A DNA stretch of 64,000 bases from Pseudomonas sp. RIT-PI-r (GCF_001297015.1 NZ_LIGE01000022.1:62001-126000); one strand, 5' to 3'. Positions 25,538 through 36,466 are shown, counted from the first letter of the stretch. Numbers and translations are program-made. Notes: generated by a model not told the origin, from the sequence alone.

Positions 25538-27487
25538 TCACACAGCTTCCAATTCAACCAAAGCGCTGCCTTCGCCGACCATTTCGCCTTCCTGGCAATA
25601 CAGCGCTTTGATCACTCCAGCGTGGGGCGCACGGATGCTGTGTTCCATCTTCATCGCTTCCAGCACCACCAGTTGCGCACCGGCCTCGACCGATTGGCCA
25701 GCCTCGACCAGCACCCGGACGATGCTGCCGTTCATCGGTGCAGTCAGGCCGCCCTGATGACTGTGACTGGCTTCGACGGCACTGATCGGGTCGTGCATGG
25801 TAATCCGGCGCAACTCGCCTTCCCATTGCAGGTACAGCGCATCGCCTTGGCGGATAGCGCGCAACGTGCGACGTACACCGTCGTGTTCAACGATGAGTTG
25901 CTCGTCGACCAGTTTGCCGTGGCCCGCGGCACTCAGCGTCAGCGCTCGATCCTGCCCCTCGCAACTCAAATGCAGCGTGACTTCCGGAGGCAGACCCGCG
26001 CGCAATCCGCTGTTCAGCGACCACGGCGAAGCAGGGTCATCCAGGCGCGCAAGTTGAGGCAGACTCTGTGCCACCGCTTGAGCCGCGGCTTCCCAGAACG
26101 CTTCGCTCAACGTGCCCGCTACAGGCAGCAACTGTTCCTGATAACGCGGAATAAACCCGGTATCCAGCTCCGCCGCAGCGAAAGCCGGGTGCGCGATGAT
26201 CCGCCGCAAGAAGTTGATGTTGGTCTTCAAACCACCAATCGCGAATTCATCCAGCATGCTCAGCAAACGCAGGCGTGCCTGCTCACGATCCTCACCCCAG
26301 GCAATCAGCTTGCCGAGCATCGGGTCATAGAACGGTGAAATCTCATCGCCTTCTTCAACCCCGCTATCGACTCGACGCCCGGGTCCCGCAGCGGACTCGC
26401 GATACAAGTCCAAACGTCCGGTGGCCGGCAGGAAGTCATTCGATGGATCTTCGGCATACAAGCGCACTTCAATCGCATGGCCATTGAGCGGCACTTGCGT
26501 CTGAGTGATCGGCAGCGCTTCACCACGGGCCACGCGGATTTGCCAGGCCACCAGATCCAGACCAGTGATCGCCTCGGTCACAGGGTGCTCAACCTGTAGC
26601 CGCGTGTTCATTTCCATAAAGAAAAACTCGCCGCGCGCATCCAGCAAAAACTCCACTGTACCGGCGCCGACATAACCGATCGCCTGCGCCGAACGCACGG
26701 CGGCTTCGCCCATCGCGCGACGCAGCTCCCCGGACAAACCCGGTGCCGGAGCTTCTTCGACGACTTTCTGATGGCGTCGCTGAATCGAGCAATCACGCTC
26801 ATTGAGGTACAGGCAGTTGCCATGCTGATCGGCGAACACCTGGATTTCCACGTGACGTGGTTTGAGCAGATACTTCTCCACCAGCATTCGTGAGTCGCCG
26901 AACGACGACAGCGCTTCCCGTTGCGCAGAGGCGAGGGCTTCGGCCAGTTGGCTGACCTCCTCGACCACTTTCATGCCTTTGCCACCGCCGCCGGCAGTTG
27001 CCTTGAGCAACACTGGATACCCGATGCGTTCGCAAGCAGCGCGGAAGGTATCCAGATCCTGCGCTTCGCCGTGATAACCCGGTACCAGCGGCACGCCGGC
27101 GGTTTCCATCAGCGCTTTGGCGGCGGACTTGCTGCCCATGGCATCGATGGCCGAGGCAGGTGGGCCGAGGAAAATCAGCCCGGCGGCTTCGATGGCGCGA
27201 GCGAATCCGGCGTTTTCCGACAGAAAACCGTAACCCGGATGAATCGCCTGCGCGCCGCTGGCCTTGGCCGCGGCGATCAATTTGTCGATTTGCAGATAAC
27301 TCTCGGCGGCTTTGCTGCCGCCCAGGTCAACACGTATATCCGCTTCACGGCTGTGCCGCGCTTCGCGGTCAGTGGCACTGTGTACGGCGACGGTGGTCAG
27401 GCCCAGCGCTTTGGCGGTGCGCATCACGCGGCAAGCGATTTCGCCACGGTTGGCCACCAGCAGGGTGGTGAGAACAGGTGCGCTCAT
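25538..27487 (-). CDS. liuD: Methylcrotonyl-CoA carboxylase alpha (biotin) subunit
   Basis: 649 residues. Biotin carboxylase domain first: VANRGEIACRVMRTAK near the N-terminus, ATP-grasp glycine loop KATAGGGGKGMK (about 160), FMEMNTRLQVEHPVTE (about 290). The C-terminal biotinyl domain carries EAMKMEHSIRAP (about 615) with the biotin-accepting Lys. It carboxylates biotin; the liuB product transfers CO2 to 3-methylcrotonyl-CoA in leucine breakdown. ATG 27487 overlaps the liuC stop by one base, so the TTG three bases earlier is not needed. Last gene of liuABCD. Confidence 0.93.
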   Translation of the reverse strand: MSAPVLTTLLVANRGEIACRVMRTAKALGLTTVAVHSATDREARHSREADIRVDLGGSKAAESYLQIDKLIAAAKASGAQAIHPGYGFLSENAGFARAIEAAGLIFLGPPASAIDAMGSKSAAKALMETAGVPLVPGYHGEAQDLDTFRAACERIGYPVLLKATAGGGGKGMKVVEEVSQLAEALASAQREALSSFGDSRMLVEKYLLKPRHVEIQVFADQHGNCLYLNERDCSIQRRHQKVVEEAPAPGLSGELRRAMGEAAVRSAQAIGYVGAGTVEFLLDARGEFFFMEMNTRLQVEHPVTEAITGLDLVAWQIRVARGEALPITQTQVPLNGHAIEVRLYAEDPSNDFLPATGRLDLYRESAAGPGRRVDSGVEEGDEISPFYDPMLGKLIAWGEDREQARLRLLSMLDEFAIGGLKTNINFLRRIIAHPAFAAAELDTGFIPRYQEQLLPVAGTLSEAFWEAAAQAVAQSLPQLARLDDPASPWSLNSGLRAGLPPEVTLHLSCEGQDRALTLSAAGHGKLVDEQLIVEHDGVRRTLRAIRQGDALYLQWEGELRRITMHDPISAVEASHSHQGGLTAPMNGSIVRVLVEAGQSVEAGAQLVVLEAMKMEHSIRAPHAGVIKALYCQEGEMVGEGSALVELEAV

Positions 27488-28302
27488 CAACGCGGCTCCT
27501 TGGTGGTGGTTGCGGCTTGCCAGTTCGGCGAACGTTTTTGCAGAAAGGCGCGCAAGCCTTCCTGGCCCTCAGGGCTGACGCGAATGCGGGCGATGGCATT
27601 TTCGGTGTAGCGACGCAGCGCCGGGGTCAGTGCGCCGTTGCCGACTTCACGCAACAAGTCTTTGCTGGCGCGCATGGCGGCAGGGCTGTTGAGCAGCAAA
27701 TTGTTGATCCATTGTTCGACTTGCTCATCCAGTTCGGCAGCCGGATAGCTGTCGGACAACAACCCAATTTCCCGCGCCCGCTGACCGCCAAAACGTTCAG
27801 CGGTCAGCGCATAACGCCGCGCTGCACGCTCGCCAATGGCTTGCACCACGAACGGGCTGATCACCGCGGGCGCCAGACCTATACGCACTTCCGACAGGCA
27901 GAACTGCGCGTCATCGGCGCCAATCGCCATGTCGCAGCAACTGATCAGCCCCAACGCGCCACCGAACGCCGCGCCTTGCACCACGGCCACCGTGGGGATT
28001 TTCAGCTTGGCGAGGTTGTACATCAGTTCGGCCAGCTCGCGGGCGTCGTCGAGATTGGTGTGGTAATCGAGTTCGGCTGATTGCTGCATCCACGCCAGAT
28101 CAGCGCCGGCGCTGAAATGCTTGCCACGGCCGCGCACCAGCAGGAAACGCAGGCTGGCGTCACTGGCAACCTTGTCGAGGGCGAGGATCAGTTCACGGAT
28201 CATCTCGGCGTTGAACGCGTTGTTTTTTTCCGCGCGGTTTAGCCACAGCGTCGCGAAACCGCGTGGGTCGCTGTGCAGTTCGAGGGTGTTGAAATCGCTC
28301 AT
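27487..28302 (-). CDS. liuC: 3-methylglutaconyl-CoA hydratase
   Basis: 271 residues, a crotonase-fold enzyme with FSAGADLAWMQQ (oxyanion hole, about residue 65), GAAFGGALGLISCCD and FCLSEVRIGLAPAVISPFV. It hydrates 3-methylglutaconyl-CoA to HMG-CoA in leucine degradation. The start is taken at ATG 28302, after a GGAG; the ATG at 28308 is an alternative. A longer frame to 28413 merely translates a REP element. It lies between liuB and liuD. Confidence 0.92.
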   Translation of the reverse strand: MSDFNTLELHSDPRGFATLWLNRAEKNNAFNAEMIRELILALDKVASDASLRFLLVRGRGKHFSAGADLAWMQQSAELDYHTNLDDARELAELMYNLAKLKIPTVAVVQGAAFGGALGLISCCDMAIGADDAQFCLSEVRIGLAPAVISPFVVQAIGERAARRYALTAERFGGQRAREIGLLSDSYPAAELDEQVEQWINNLLLNSPAAMRASKDLLREVGNGALTPALRRYTENAIARIRVSPEGQEGLRAFLQKRSPNWQAATTTKEPR

Positions 28303-28324
28303 ATTCATCCGTCTCCACGGTTCC

Positions 28325-28414
28325 TGTGGGAGCGAGCCTGCTCGCGAAAGCGATGTATCAGTCGACGTATCCGCTATCTGACAAACCGTATTCGCGAGCA
28401 GGCTCGCTCCCACA
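28325..28414. repeat. REP doublet between liuB and liuC
   Basis: Inverted arms TGTGGGAGCGAGCCTGCTCG (from 28325) and the complement ending 28414, with a loop of about 40 bases, sit in the only long gap inside the liu operon. Such hairpins can block 3' decay and so stabilise the liuAB part of the transcript. Confidence 0.9.
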
Positions 28415-28419
28415 AAAAA

Positions 28420-30027
28420 TCACATCCGGAACACGCCGAAGCGGCTCGGTTCGATTGGCGCGTTCAACGACGCGGACAAGGCCAGGGCCAGCACATCGCG
28501 GGTCTGCGCCGGGTCGATGACGCCGTCGTCCCACAGCCGTGCGCTGGAATAGTAGGGGTGACCCTGCTCTTCGTATTGGTCGAGGATCGGCTGCTTGATC
28601 CCGGTTTCCTGCGCGGCACTAAAGGTCTGGCCGCTGCGCTCAGCCTGTTCGCGCTTGACCTGCACCAACACACCAGCGGCCTGCTCGGCGCCCATAACGC
28701 CGATCCGCGCGTTCGGCCACATCCACAGAAAACGCGGATCGTAAGCGCGACCGCACATGCCGTAGTTACCCGCGCCAAAGCTGCCGCCGATGATCACGGT
28801 GAATTTTGGCACCTTGGCGCAAGCCACCGCCGTTACGAGTTTCGCGCCGTGCTTGGCGATGCCTCCGGCTTCGTATTTCTGCCCGACCATGAAGCCGGTA
28901 ATGTTCTGCAGAAACAGCAGCGGAATGCCGCGTTGGCAAGCCAGCTCGATGAAGTGCGCGCCTTTCTGCGCGGCTTCGGCGAAGAGGATGCCGTTGTTCG
29001 CCAGAATCGCGATCGGGTAACCGTGAAGATGCGCGAAACCGCAGACCAGTGTGGTGCCGAACAGCGCTTTGAATTCATCGAAAACCGAAGCGTCGACCAG
29101 TCGCGCAATCACTTCGCGCACGTCGAACGGCTGCTTGGCATCGGCGGAAACCACGCCGTACAACTCGTCGCTGCTGTACAGCGGCGCAATCGGCGTGCGC
29201 TGCTGCACTTCGCCGAGCTTGCGCCAGTTGAGGTTGGCAACGCTGCGGCGGGCGAGGGCGAGGGCGTGTTCGTCGCTCTCGGCGTAATGGTCGGCGACCC
29301 CGGAAATCTTGCAGTGCACATCGGCACCGCCCAACTCTTCGGCGCTGACCACTTCACCGGTCGCGGCTTTCACCAGTGGCGGGCCGGCGAGGAAAATCGT
29401 TGCCTGATTGCGCACCATGATCGCTTCGTCGGCCATCGCCGGCACATAAGCGCCGCCCGCCGTGCACGAGCCCATGACCACAGCGATCTGCGGAATACCC
29501 ATTGCGCTCATGTTGGCCTGATTGAAGAAGATCCGCCCGAAGTGTTCGCGATCCGGAAACACTTCGTCCTGACGCGGCAGGTTGGCGCCACCGGAGTCCA
29601 CCAGATAAATGCACGGCAGACGATTCTGCTGCGCGATGGTTTGTGCGCGCAGGTGTTTCTTCACGGTCAGCGGATAGTACGAGCCGCCCTTAACCGTCGC
29701 GTCGTTGGCGACGATCATGCATTCGACGCCTTCGACCCGACCGATCCCGGCGATCACACCGGCGGCCGGCACGTCTTCGCCGTAAACCGCGTGGGCGGCC
29801 AATTGACTGATTTCCAGAAACGGCGAACCCGGATCGAGCAAGCGGTTGATGCGTTCGCGCGGCAGCAGTTTGCCGCGCGAGGTATGGCGTTCCTGGGCTT
29901 TAGCGCCGCCACCCTGCGCCACTTGGGCGAGCAGAGTGTGCAGGGCGTCGACCTGTTTGAGCATCGCCGCGCTGTTGGCGGCGAATTCTGCTGAACGGGG
30001 ATTGAGCTGAGTGTGCAAGGTAGCCAT
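28420..30027 (-). CDS. liuB: Methylcrotonyl-CoA carboxylase beta subunit
   Basis: 535 residues, the usual length for the carboxyltransferase subunit. Acyl-CoA carboxylase motifs include [20 protein letters not shown] near residue 55, [16 protein letters not shown] (about 205) and [20 protein letters not shown] (about 430). It transfers CO2 from biotin on LiuD to 3-methylcrotonyl-CoA. It lies 12 bases after liuA. Confidence 0.94.
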   Translation of the reverse strand: MATLHTQLNPRSAEFAANSAAMLKQVDALHTLLAQVAQGGGAKAQERHTSRGKLLPRERINRLLDPGSPFLEISQLAAHAVYGEDVPAAGVIAGIGRVEGVECMIVANDATVKGGSYYPLTVKKHLRAQTIAQQNRLPCIYLVDSGGANLPRQDEVFPDREHFGRIFFNQANMSAMGIPQIAVVMGSCTAGGAYVPAMADEAIMVRNQATIFLAGPPLVKAATGEVVSAEELGGADVHCKISGVADHYAESDEHALALARRSVANLNWRKLGEVQQRTPIAPLYSSDELYGVVSADAKQPFDVREVIARLVDASVFDEFKALFGTTLVCGFAHLHGYPIAILANNGILFAEAAQKGAHFIELACQRGIPLLFLQNITGFMVGQKYEAGGIAKHGAKLVTAVACAKVPKFTVIIGGSFGAGNYGMCGRAYDPRFLWMWPNARIGVMGAEQAAGVLVQVKREQAERSGQTFSAAQETGIKQPILDQYEEQGHPYYSSARLWDDGVIDPAQTRDVLALALSASLNAPIEPSRFGVFRM

Positions 30028-30039
30028 GGCCAGCTCCGT

Positions 30040-31203
30040 TTAGCGGGTTTCGTTGAACAGTTCGCGACCGATCAGCATGCGACGGATCTCACTGGTACCG
30101 GCACCGATTTCGTACAGCTTGGCGTCACGCAGCAGACGGCCCGCCGGGAATTCGTTGATGTAACCGTTACCGCCGAGAATCTGGATCGCGTCGAGGGCCA
30201 TTTGCGTGGCGCGTTCGGCGGTGTAGAGGATTACCCCGGCGGCATCTTTACGGGTGGTTTCGCCACGCTCGCAAGCCTGGGCAACCGCATAGAGATAGGC
30301 GCGGCTGGCGTTGAGTTGGGTGTACATGTCGGCGACTTTGCCCTGGATCAGCTGGAATTCACCGATGCTCTGGCCGAACTGTTTGCGGTCGTGGATGTAC
30401 GGCACGATCAGGTCCATGCATGACTGCATGATCCCGGTCGGGCCACCGGAGAGAACCACTCGCTCGTAATCGAGGCCGCTCATCAGTACTTTGACGCCGC
30501 CGTTGAGCACGCCGAGGATGTTTTCTTCCGGCACTTCAACGTCATCGAAGAACAGTTCGCAGGTGTTGGAACCGCGCATGCCGAGCTTGTCGAACTTGTT
30601 GCTGCGGCTGAAGCCTTTCCAGTCGCGCTCGACGATGAAGGCGGTGATGCCGTGCGGGCCTTTTTCCAGATCGGTCTTGGCGTAGATCACGTAAGTGTTG
30701 GCGTCAGGGCCGTTGGTGATCCAGGTTTTGCTGCCGTTGAGGACGAAACGGTCGCCGCGCTTGTCGGCGCGCAGCTTCATCGACACCACGTCGGAACCGG
30801 CGTTGGGTTCGCTCATCGCCAGTGCGCCGACGTGCTCGCCACTGATCAGTTTCGGCAGGTATTTGCTTTTCTGTTCGTGGTTGCCGTTGCGGTTGATCTG
30901 GTTGACGCAGAGGTTGGAGTGCGCGCCGTAGGACAAAGCCACCGAGGCCGAGCCACGGCTGATTTCTTCCATCGCCACCACGTGCGCCAAGTAACCCAGA
31001 CCCGCGCCGCCGTACTCTTCCGGCACGGTGATGCCGAGCAGGCCCATGTCACCGAATTTGCGCCACATGTCGGCGGGGAACAGGTTGTCGCTGTCGATCT
31101 GCGCCGCGCGCGGGGCGATCTCCTTGGCGACAAAGGACTGAACCTGATCGCGCAGCATGTCGATGGTTTCACCGAGGGCGAAGTTCAGGGATGGGTAGCT
31201 CAT
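30040..31203 (-). CDS. liuA: Isovaleryl-CoA dehydrogenase
   Basis: 387 residues of the acyl-CoA dehydrogenase fold: [29 protein letters not shown] (FAD contact) and the C-terminal [20 protein letters not shown]. The catalytic Glu position in [17 protein letters not shown] (about 250) is as in isovaleryl-CoA dehydrogenases. It converts isovaleryl-CoA to 3-methylcrotonyl-CoA, passing electrons to ETF. First gene of liuABCD; AAGGTG precedes ATG 31203, and two LiuR-like palindromes lie 56-113 bases upstream. Confidence 0.94.
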   Translation of the reverse strand: MSYPSLNFALGETIDMLRDQVQSFVAKEIAPRAAQIDSDNLFPADMWRKFGDMGLLGITVPEEYGGAGLGYLAHVVAMEEISRGSASVALSYGAHSNLCVNQINRNGNHEQKSKYLPKLISGEHVGALAMSEPNAGSDVVSMKLRADKRGDRFVLNGSKTWITNGPDANTYVIYAKTDLEKGPHGITAFIVERDWKGFSRSNKFDKLGMRGSNTCELFFDDVEVPEENILGVLNGGVKVLMSGLDYERVVLSGGPTGIMQSCMDLIVPYIHDRKQFGQSIGEFQLIQGKVADMYTQLNASRAYLYAVAQACERGETTRKDAAGVILYTAERATQMALDAIQILGGNGYINEFPAGRLLRDAKLYEIGAGTSEIRRMLIGRELFNETR

Positions 31204-31258
31204 GGGTCACCTTTTGGCTTTTTTGTAGGGTGGGGAGAGCGGTCACTAGCTCTCACCT

Positions 31259-31272
31259 TTACGTTAACGTAA
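31259..31272. promoter_or_regulatory. LiuR-type operator, proximal to liuA
   Basis: Perfect palindrome TTACGTTAACGTAA. On the minus strand it lies at the -10 side of a TTGACA-N17-TACGTT promoter for liuA. It resembles the TTGACGTTTACGTCAA site before liuR. Confidence 0.75.
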
Positions 31273-31301
31273 GCCTGTGACGGATGGCTGTCAATCGCCC
31301 T

Positions 31302-31316
31302 TTACGTTAACGTCAA
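31302..31316. promoter_or_regulatory. LiuR-type operator, distal to liuA
   Basis: TTACGTTAACGTCAA, near-palindromic and 43 bases from the proximal site. It lies in the divergent region between liuA and the acyl-CoA synthetase gene, so it could influence both. Confidence 0.7.
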
Positions 31317-31363
31317 CTTGAGCGAGAGTAGGGGCAGTTCAAGATTGAAAGCTGATTAGTTTT

Positions 31364-31453
31364 TGTAGGAGTGAGCCTGCTCGCGATCGCGTTGTGTCAG
31401 TCGACGTAAATGTTGACTGATGGATCGAGATCGCGAGCAGGCTCACTCCAACA
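31364..31453. repeat. REP doublet
   Basis: TGTAGGAGTGAGCCTGCTCG from 31364 and its complement ending 31453, with a 40-base centre. It lies in the liuA/acyl-CoA synthetase divergent region, upstream of the latter. Confidence 0.9.
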
Positions 31454-31496
31454 AGTGACCGTCGGCAACCCATAAATAAAGACAATAGGGGTCGTC

Positions 31497-33194
<1,698 letters not shown>

Positions 33195-33202
33195 CACGAA
33201 CC

Positions 33203-33299
33203 CCCTGTAGGAGTGAGCCTGCTCGCGATAGCGGTTTACCAGTCAATATTTTCATCGACTGACACAACGCTATCGCGAGCAGGCTCACTCCTACAAGGG
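33203..33299. repeat. REP doublet
   Basis: CCCTGTAGGAGTGAGCCTGC and its inverted complement ending CTCCTACAAGGG; arms of about 32 bases with the GATAGCG extension. It directly follows the acyl-CoA synthetase stop and probably acts as its terminator. Confidence 0.92.
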
Positions 33300-33329
33300 A
33301 TACGCAGTGAAAACACAAATCACAGAAAG

Positions 33330-33706
33330 CACAAAGGGGAGCCGAGGCTCCCCTTTAATTTTGTCGTCGCGTGCTCTTTTTTTATTATTGAGGGTCGGTC
33401 TGTTGTTGTTTTTGGCAACCGTGGCCCTTTACCGCTGTTTTTGGCGACCCCCATCCGGGGTCAAGAGCAAACGTATTTTTTTGAGCGCTGATCTGCTTTC
33501 TCGTTAAACGATCCAACCGATTCGGGGGCTACCTGACGGTAGTTTTATTGTTCTCTGCCCGGTTGCGGGTCACTCCTGAGAGCACCCTGAAAAGCACACC
33601 TTCTCCAAAAAAATCTGTTAGCTGCGTCTCTGCCGTGTTGTTTTTGTTATGTCAGAGTCGTTACGTCTTATTTTTATTGGTTTGCTGCTTTTTATTCTTG
33701 TTATGT
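33330..33706 (-). ncRNA. crcY: CrcY small RNA (Hfq/Crc-sequestering)
   Basis: Minus-strand transcript of about 375 nt, close to the 368 nt I recall for P. putida CrcY. It has at least six A-rich CA motifs such as AACAAGAATAA, CCAATAAAAATAA, AACAAAAACAAC, GAACAATAAAA, AAAAACAACAAC and CAATAATAAAA, the type of site that binds Hfq with Crc. It ends at a perfect AAAGGGGAGCC-GA-GGCTCCCCTTT hairpin (33333-33356). A sigma-54 promoter lies just upstream, and the gene follows mvaB, as crcY does in P. putida. Its role is to titrate Hfq/Crc when preferred carbon sources run out, relieving catabolite repression. There is no credible protein gene in this stretch. Confidence 0.88.
33333..33356. terminator. 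Intrinsic terminator of CrcY
   Basis: Perfect 11-base arms AAAGGGGAGCC/GGCTCCCCTTT around a two-base centre, with a moderately T-rich tail on both strands, so it may also stop transcription arriving from the acyl-CoA synthetase gene. Confidence 0.85.
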
Positions 33707-33713
33707 CATAGAG

Positions 33714-33732
33714 ATAGCAGAAGCCGTGCCAA
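33714..33732 (-). promoter_or_regulatory. Sigma-54 (RpoN) promoter of crcY
   Basis: On the minus strand TTGGCACGGCTTCTGCTAT has the invariant GG-N10-GC of RpoN promoters, predicting a start near 33706. In P. putida and P. aeruginosa crcZ/crcY are RpoN-dependent and activated by CbrB. Confidence 0.85.
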
Positions 33733-33811
33733 CTTTTAAAAAACCTTATAAAACAAAGGCTTGAGAATTTCAGCGAATTTTCACTCCAGCGAAACCAGAC
33801 AATTTGTTTCC

Positions 33812-33855
33812 GTGTTACTCGCTTGAACCCCACATTCCCGACACAGCGGTAACAC
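33812..33855. promoter_or_regulatory. Inverted repeat GTGTTAC-N30-GTAACAC, candidate CbrB enhancer site
   Basis: Two perfect 7-base half-sites (33812-33818 and 33849-33855) lie about 105-150 bases upstream of the predicted crcY start, the usual distance for a sigma-54 enhancer. Assignment to CbrB is inferred from position and from the known control of crc RNAs. Confidence 0.5.
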
Positions 33856-33864
33856 CTTTCCCCC

Positions 33865-34764
33865 TCACTGTGCGCTTCGAGCCTTGGCCACGCGCGAACC
33901 GCTCGGGCGACCGAGCACTGCGCTGATCTGCTGACCCGCGGCAATCAAGGCGTCCAGGTCGATTCCGGTTTCGATACCGAGGCCATTGAGCAGGTACACA
34001 ACGTCTTCGGTGGCAACGTTACCGCTCGCGCCTTTGGCGTACGGACAGCCGCCGAGGCCCGCGATAGAGCTGTCGAACACCGAAATGCCTTCGAGCAGGC
34101 TGGCGTAGATGTTGGCCATGGCCTGGCCGTAAGTGTCGTGGAAATGCCCGGCGAGTTTCTCCCGTGGCACTTGCGCTGATACCACTTCAAACAAGCGGCG
34201 AGTCGCGCCAGCCGTGCCGGTGCCGATGGTGTCGCCCAGCGATACTTCGTAGCAGCCCATCGCGTATAGCTCACGCGCGACCACCGCCACTTGCTCCGGC
34301 GCCACCGTGCCTTCGTACGGGCAACCGAGCACACAGGACACGTAACCGCGCACGGTAACGCCGTGTTGTTTCGCCGCGTCCATGATCGGCGCAAAGCGCG
34401 CCAGGCTTTCGCTGATCGAGCAGTTGATGTTGCGCTGCGAGAACGCTTCGGACGCAGCGGCGAACACCGCGACTTCCTTGACCCCGGCGGCGATGGCGTC
34501 TTCGAACCCGCGCAGGTTCGGTGCCAGTGCGCCGTAGGTCACGCCGGGTTTGCGCTGGATCTGCGCGAACACCTCGGCAGAACCGGCCATCTGCGGCACC
34601 CATTTGGGCGAAACGAAACTGCCGACCTCGATATAGCCAAGGCCGGCGGCGCTGAGGGCATCGACCAGTTGCACCTTGTCGGCAACGCTGATCGGCTGGG
34701 CTTCGTTCTGCAGGCCATCGCGCGGGCCGACTTCGATCAGACGTACTTGGGAGGGGAGGGACAT
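33865..34764 (-). CDS. mvaB: Hydroxymethylglutaryl-CoA lyase
   Basis: 299 residues, also called liuE. TIM-barrel HMGL motifs: VRLIEVGPRDGLQNE at residues 6-20 with metal-binding Asp, YVSCVLGCPYEG (about 140), HFHDTYGQAMAN (about 210; metal-binding His-x-His) and the C-terminal active-site Cys in GLGGCPYAKGASGN. It splits HMG-CoA into acetyl-CoA and acetoacetate, the last step of leucine breakdown. ATG 34764 was chosen; the frame continues upstream only into a REP element. Confidence 0.94.
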   Translation of the reverse strand: MSLPSQVRLIEVGPRDGLQNEAQPISVADKVQLVDALSAAGLGYIEVGSFVSPKWVPQMAGSAEVFAQIQRKPGVTYGALAPNLRGFEDAIAAGVKEVAVFAAASEAFSQRNINCSISESLARFAPIMDAAKQHGVTVRGYVSCVLGCPYEGTVAPEQVAVVARELYAMGCYEVSLGDTIGTGTAGATRRLFEVVSAQVPREKLAGHFHDTYGQAMANIYASLLEGISVFDSSIAGLGGCPYAKGASGNVATEDVVYLLNGLGIETGIDLDALIAAGQQISAVLGRPSGSRVAKARSAQ

Positions 34765-34798
34765 GGCGGTTGACCTGCTCTTTTGAATTTGTGGAGAA

Positions 34799-34895
34799 CC
34801 CTTGTAGGAGTGAGCCTGCTCGCGATAGCGGTGTGTCAGATAATATTTGTTCGACTGATACACCGCTATCGCGAGCAGGCTCACTCCTACAGGGG
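34799..34895. repeat. REP doublet between liuR and mvaB
   Basis: TTGTAGGAGTGAGCCTGCTC with the GATAGCGGTGT extension and its inverted complement ending CTCACTCCTACAGGGG; one of the longest and most perfect pairs in the window. Confidence 0.92.
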
Positions 34896-34909
34896 ATGTG
34901 TGTTGTTTG

Positions 34910-35308
34910 TCAGATCGCCTGCTGGCTTTTGAGGGTTTGCTCCAGCGCCTGCACGCAGCGCTCTTCAGCCGTATCGAGTTCCAGCTTCATCTGTTCGATA
35001 TCGAGCAACTGCTGCTCAAGCTGTTCGCGGCGTTCGCTGATTTTCGCCAGCATGCTGTTGAGCTGTTTGGTGTTACCGCTGGACGGATCGTAGAGCTCGA
35101 TCAGTTCGCGGCATTCGGCCAGGGAGAAACCGATGCGTTTGCCGCGCAGGATCAGCTTCAGGCTGACCTTGTCGCGCGGCGAATAGATGCGTTCCTGGCC
35201 GCGGCGCTCAGGGCTGAGCAGGCCTTGCTCTTCATAAAAGCGGATCGCCCGGGTGGTGATGTCCAGCTCGCGGGCGAGGTCGGAAATGCTGTAGGTCTGA
35301 CTGCTCAT
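34910..35308 (-). CDS. liuR: MerR-family regulator of the liu pathway
   Basis: 132 residues. The N-terminal winged helix (YSISDLARELDITTRAIRFY) and dimerising coiled coil (about 85-125) define MerR. Proteins of this size without metal-binding cysteines control branched-chain amino acid catabolism in proteobacteria (LiuR). It is upstream of mvaB on the same strand. A TTGACGTTTACGTCAA palindrome precedes it and similar sites precede liuA, supporting autoregulation and control of liuABCD. Confidence 0.9.
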   Translation of the reverse strand: MSSQTYSISDLARELDITTRAIRFYEEQGLLSPERRGQERIYSPRDKVSLKLILRGKRIGFSLAECRELIELYDPSSGNTKQLNSMLAKISERREQLEQQLLDIEQMKLELDTAEERCVQALEQTLKSQQAI

Positions 35309-35351
35309 GGAAGCGCTCGGAAAAAGGACTTGGCGCTAAGCTAATGGCAGG

Positions 35352-35367
35352 TTGACGTTTACGTCAA
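35352..35367. promoter_or_regulatory. LiuR operator upstream of liuR
   Basis: TTGACGTTTACGTCAA, palindromic. On the minus strand it supplies a TTGACG -35 followed after about 18 bases by TAGCTT, the lengthened spacer typical of MerR-regulated promoters. Confidence 0.75.
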
Positions 35368-35399
35368 GTGGGATGGTTTGTGTTGTATTTGATGGCCCC

Positions 35400-35466
35400 T
35401 TCGCGAGCAGGCTCGCTCCTACAGGGAACGCATTCCACATGTAGGAGTGAGCCTGCTCGCGATAGC
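35400..35466. repeat. REPIN-like element (tail-to-tail REP pair with short spacer)
   Basis: TTCGCGAGCAGGCTCGCTCC (from 35400) and GTAGGAGTGAGCCTGCTCGC (to 35460) flank the short spacer GGGAACGCATTCC. The same spacer occurs in the pairs at 40419 and, inverted, at 46757. Confidence 0.88.
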
Positions 35467-35485
35467 AGCGCCGCGGTTCAAAGCC

Positions 35486-36415
35486 CTACACCTTATCGAG
35501 CTTCTTCTCCTGCGCCGTCACCTGCTGGCACAACTCGATCATCTGCTCGCGCATCCAGCGATTCGCCGGGTCCTGGTCAGTGCTTTCATGCCAATACAGG
35601 TGCGTCTCCACCGGCGGCACATCATTGACTGGCAGATTGAACGCCTGCAGTTCATGGCGACGGGCGAAGCGCTCCGGCACGGTCATGACCATGTCGGTCT
35701 GCTGCATCACCTGCGACGCCATCAAGTAATGCTGCGAACGCAGGGCAATCTTGCGCTGAATGCCCATTTTACCCAGCGCCAGATCGACATAGCCCAGACC
35801 ACTGCGGCGGCTTGAAATATGGATATGCGTCAGCGACAGATAATCATCCAGCGACAGTTTTTCCTTGCCCGCCATCGGATGACCCTTGCGCATTGCGCAG
35901 ACGTAACGGTCTTCCATCAGCTTGACGTGACGCACCTGCGGGTCGGTGTTGAGCGGCGCATCCACGGCGAAATCCAGACGCCCGGCGGCCAGCTCTTTGG
36001 TGGTCTCGCGGCGCTTGGACAGAAAACTTTCAATGATGACGGTCGGCGCCAGGCGGCGCAGGCGCTGAAACAGCGGCGGCAGAATCACCGCTTCGGTGAG
36101 GTCAGTCATACTGATGCGGTAAGTCTTGACCGCTTGCGCCGGGTTGAATATGCGACTTTCCTGAACCGACACGCGCAGCAACGACAGAGCGTTGCGCACC
36201 GGGCCGATGATGTTCTGCGCCATCGGCGTCGGCACCATGCCCTGCGCGGTGCGCACGAACAGCGGATCGTTAAAGGTCTCGCGCAACCGTGCCAATGCGT
36301 TGGATACCGCTGGCTGAGTGATGCCGACAATCTGCCCGGCGCGGGTCAGGTTGGCTTCGGTATAGATCGCGTCGAAGACGATGAAAAGGTTGAGGTCGAC
36401 CTTACTCAGATTCAT
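35486..36415 (-). CDS. LysR-type transcriptional regulator
   Basis: 309 residues. The N-terminal HTH is ANLTRAGQIVGITQPAVSNA (residues about 20-39), followed by RLRETFNDPLFVR. The C-terminal effector domain (about 95-300) resembles the NodD/LeuO-like subgroup. It is divergent from an acyl-CoA dehydrogenase gene, its probable target; CCGAT-catat-ATCGG at 36467-36481 in between is a candidate operator. Confidence 0.9.
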   Translation of the reverse strand: MNLSKVDLNLFIVFDAIYTEANLTRAGQIVGITQPAVSNALARLRETFNDPLFVRTAQGMVPTPMAQNIIGPVRNALSLLRVSVQESRIFNPAQAVKTYRISMTDLTEAVILPPLFQRLRRLAPTVIIESFLSKRRETTKELAAGRLDFAVDAPLNTDPQVRHVKLMEDRYVCAMRKGHPMAGKEKLSLDDYLSLTHIHISSRRSGLGYVDLALGKMGIQRKIALRSQHYLMASQVMQQTDMVMTVPERFARRHELQAFNLPVNDVPPVETHLYWHESTDQDPANRWMREQMIELCQQVTAQEKKLDKV

Positions 36416-36466
36416 AACGCGGCTTCTCTTGTTATTTAGGGCGGTGTTTTAGGGGCTGGCAATCAG

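Noticed and set aside
28303..28413. N-terminal extension of LiuC (and similar for mvaB upstream of 34764)
   Set aside because: The extra residues (MGASLLAN, MSLLAIAVYQS) are translations of REP units and recur at unrelated loci.
28273..29994. 573-codon plus-strand frame opposite liuB
   Set aside because: Its N-terminus is translated REP sequence and the rest is antisense to a conserved carboxylase gene.
33213..33739. Several short plus-strand frames between the acyl-CoA synthetase gene and mvaB
   Set aside because: T-rich, Leu/Phe-heavy translations of the CrcY antisense strand; the RNA explains the region.
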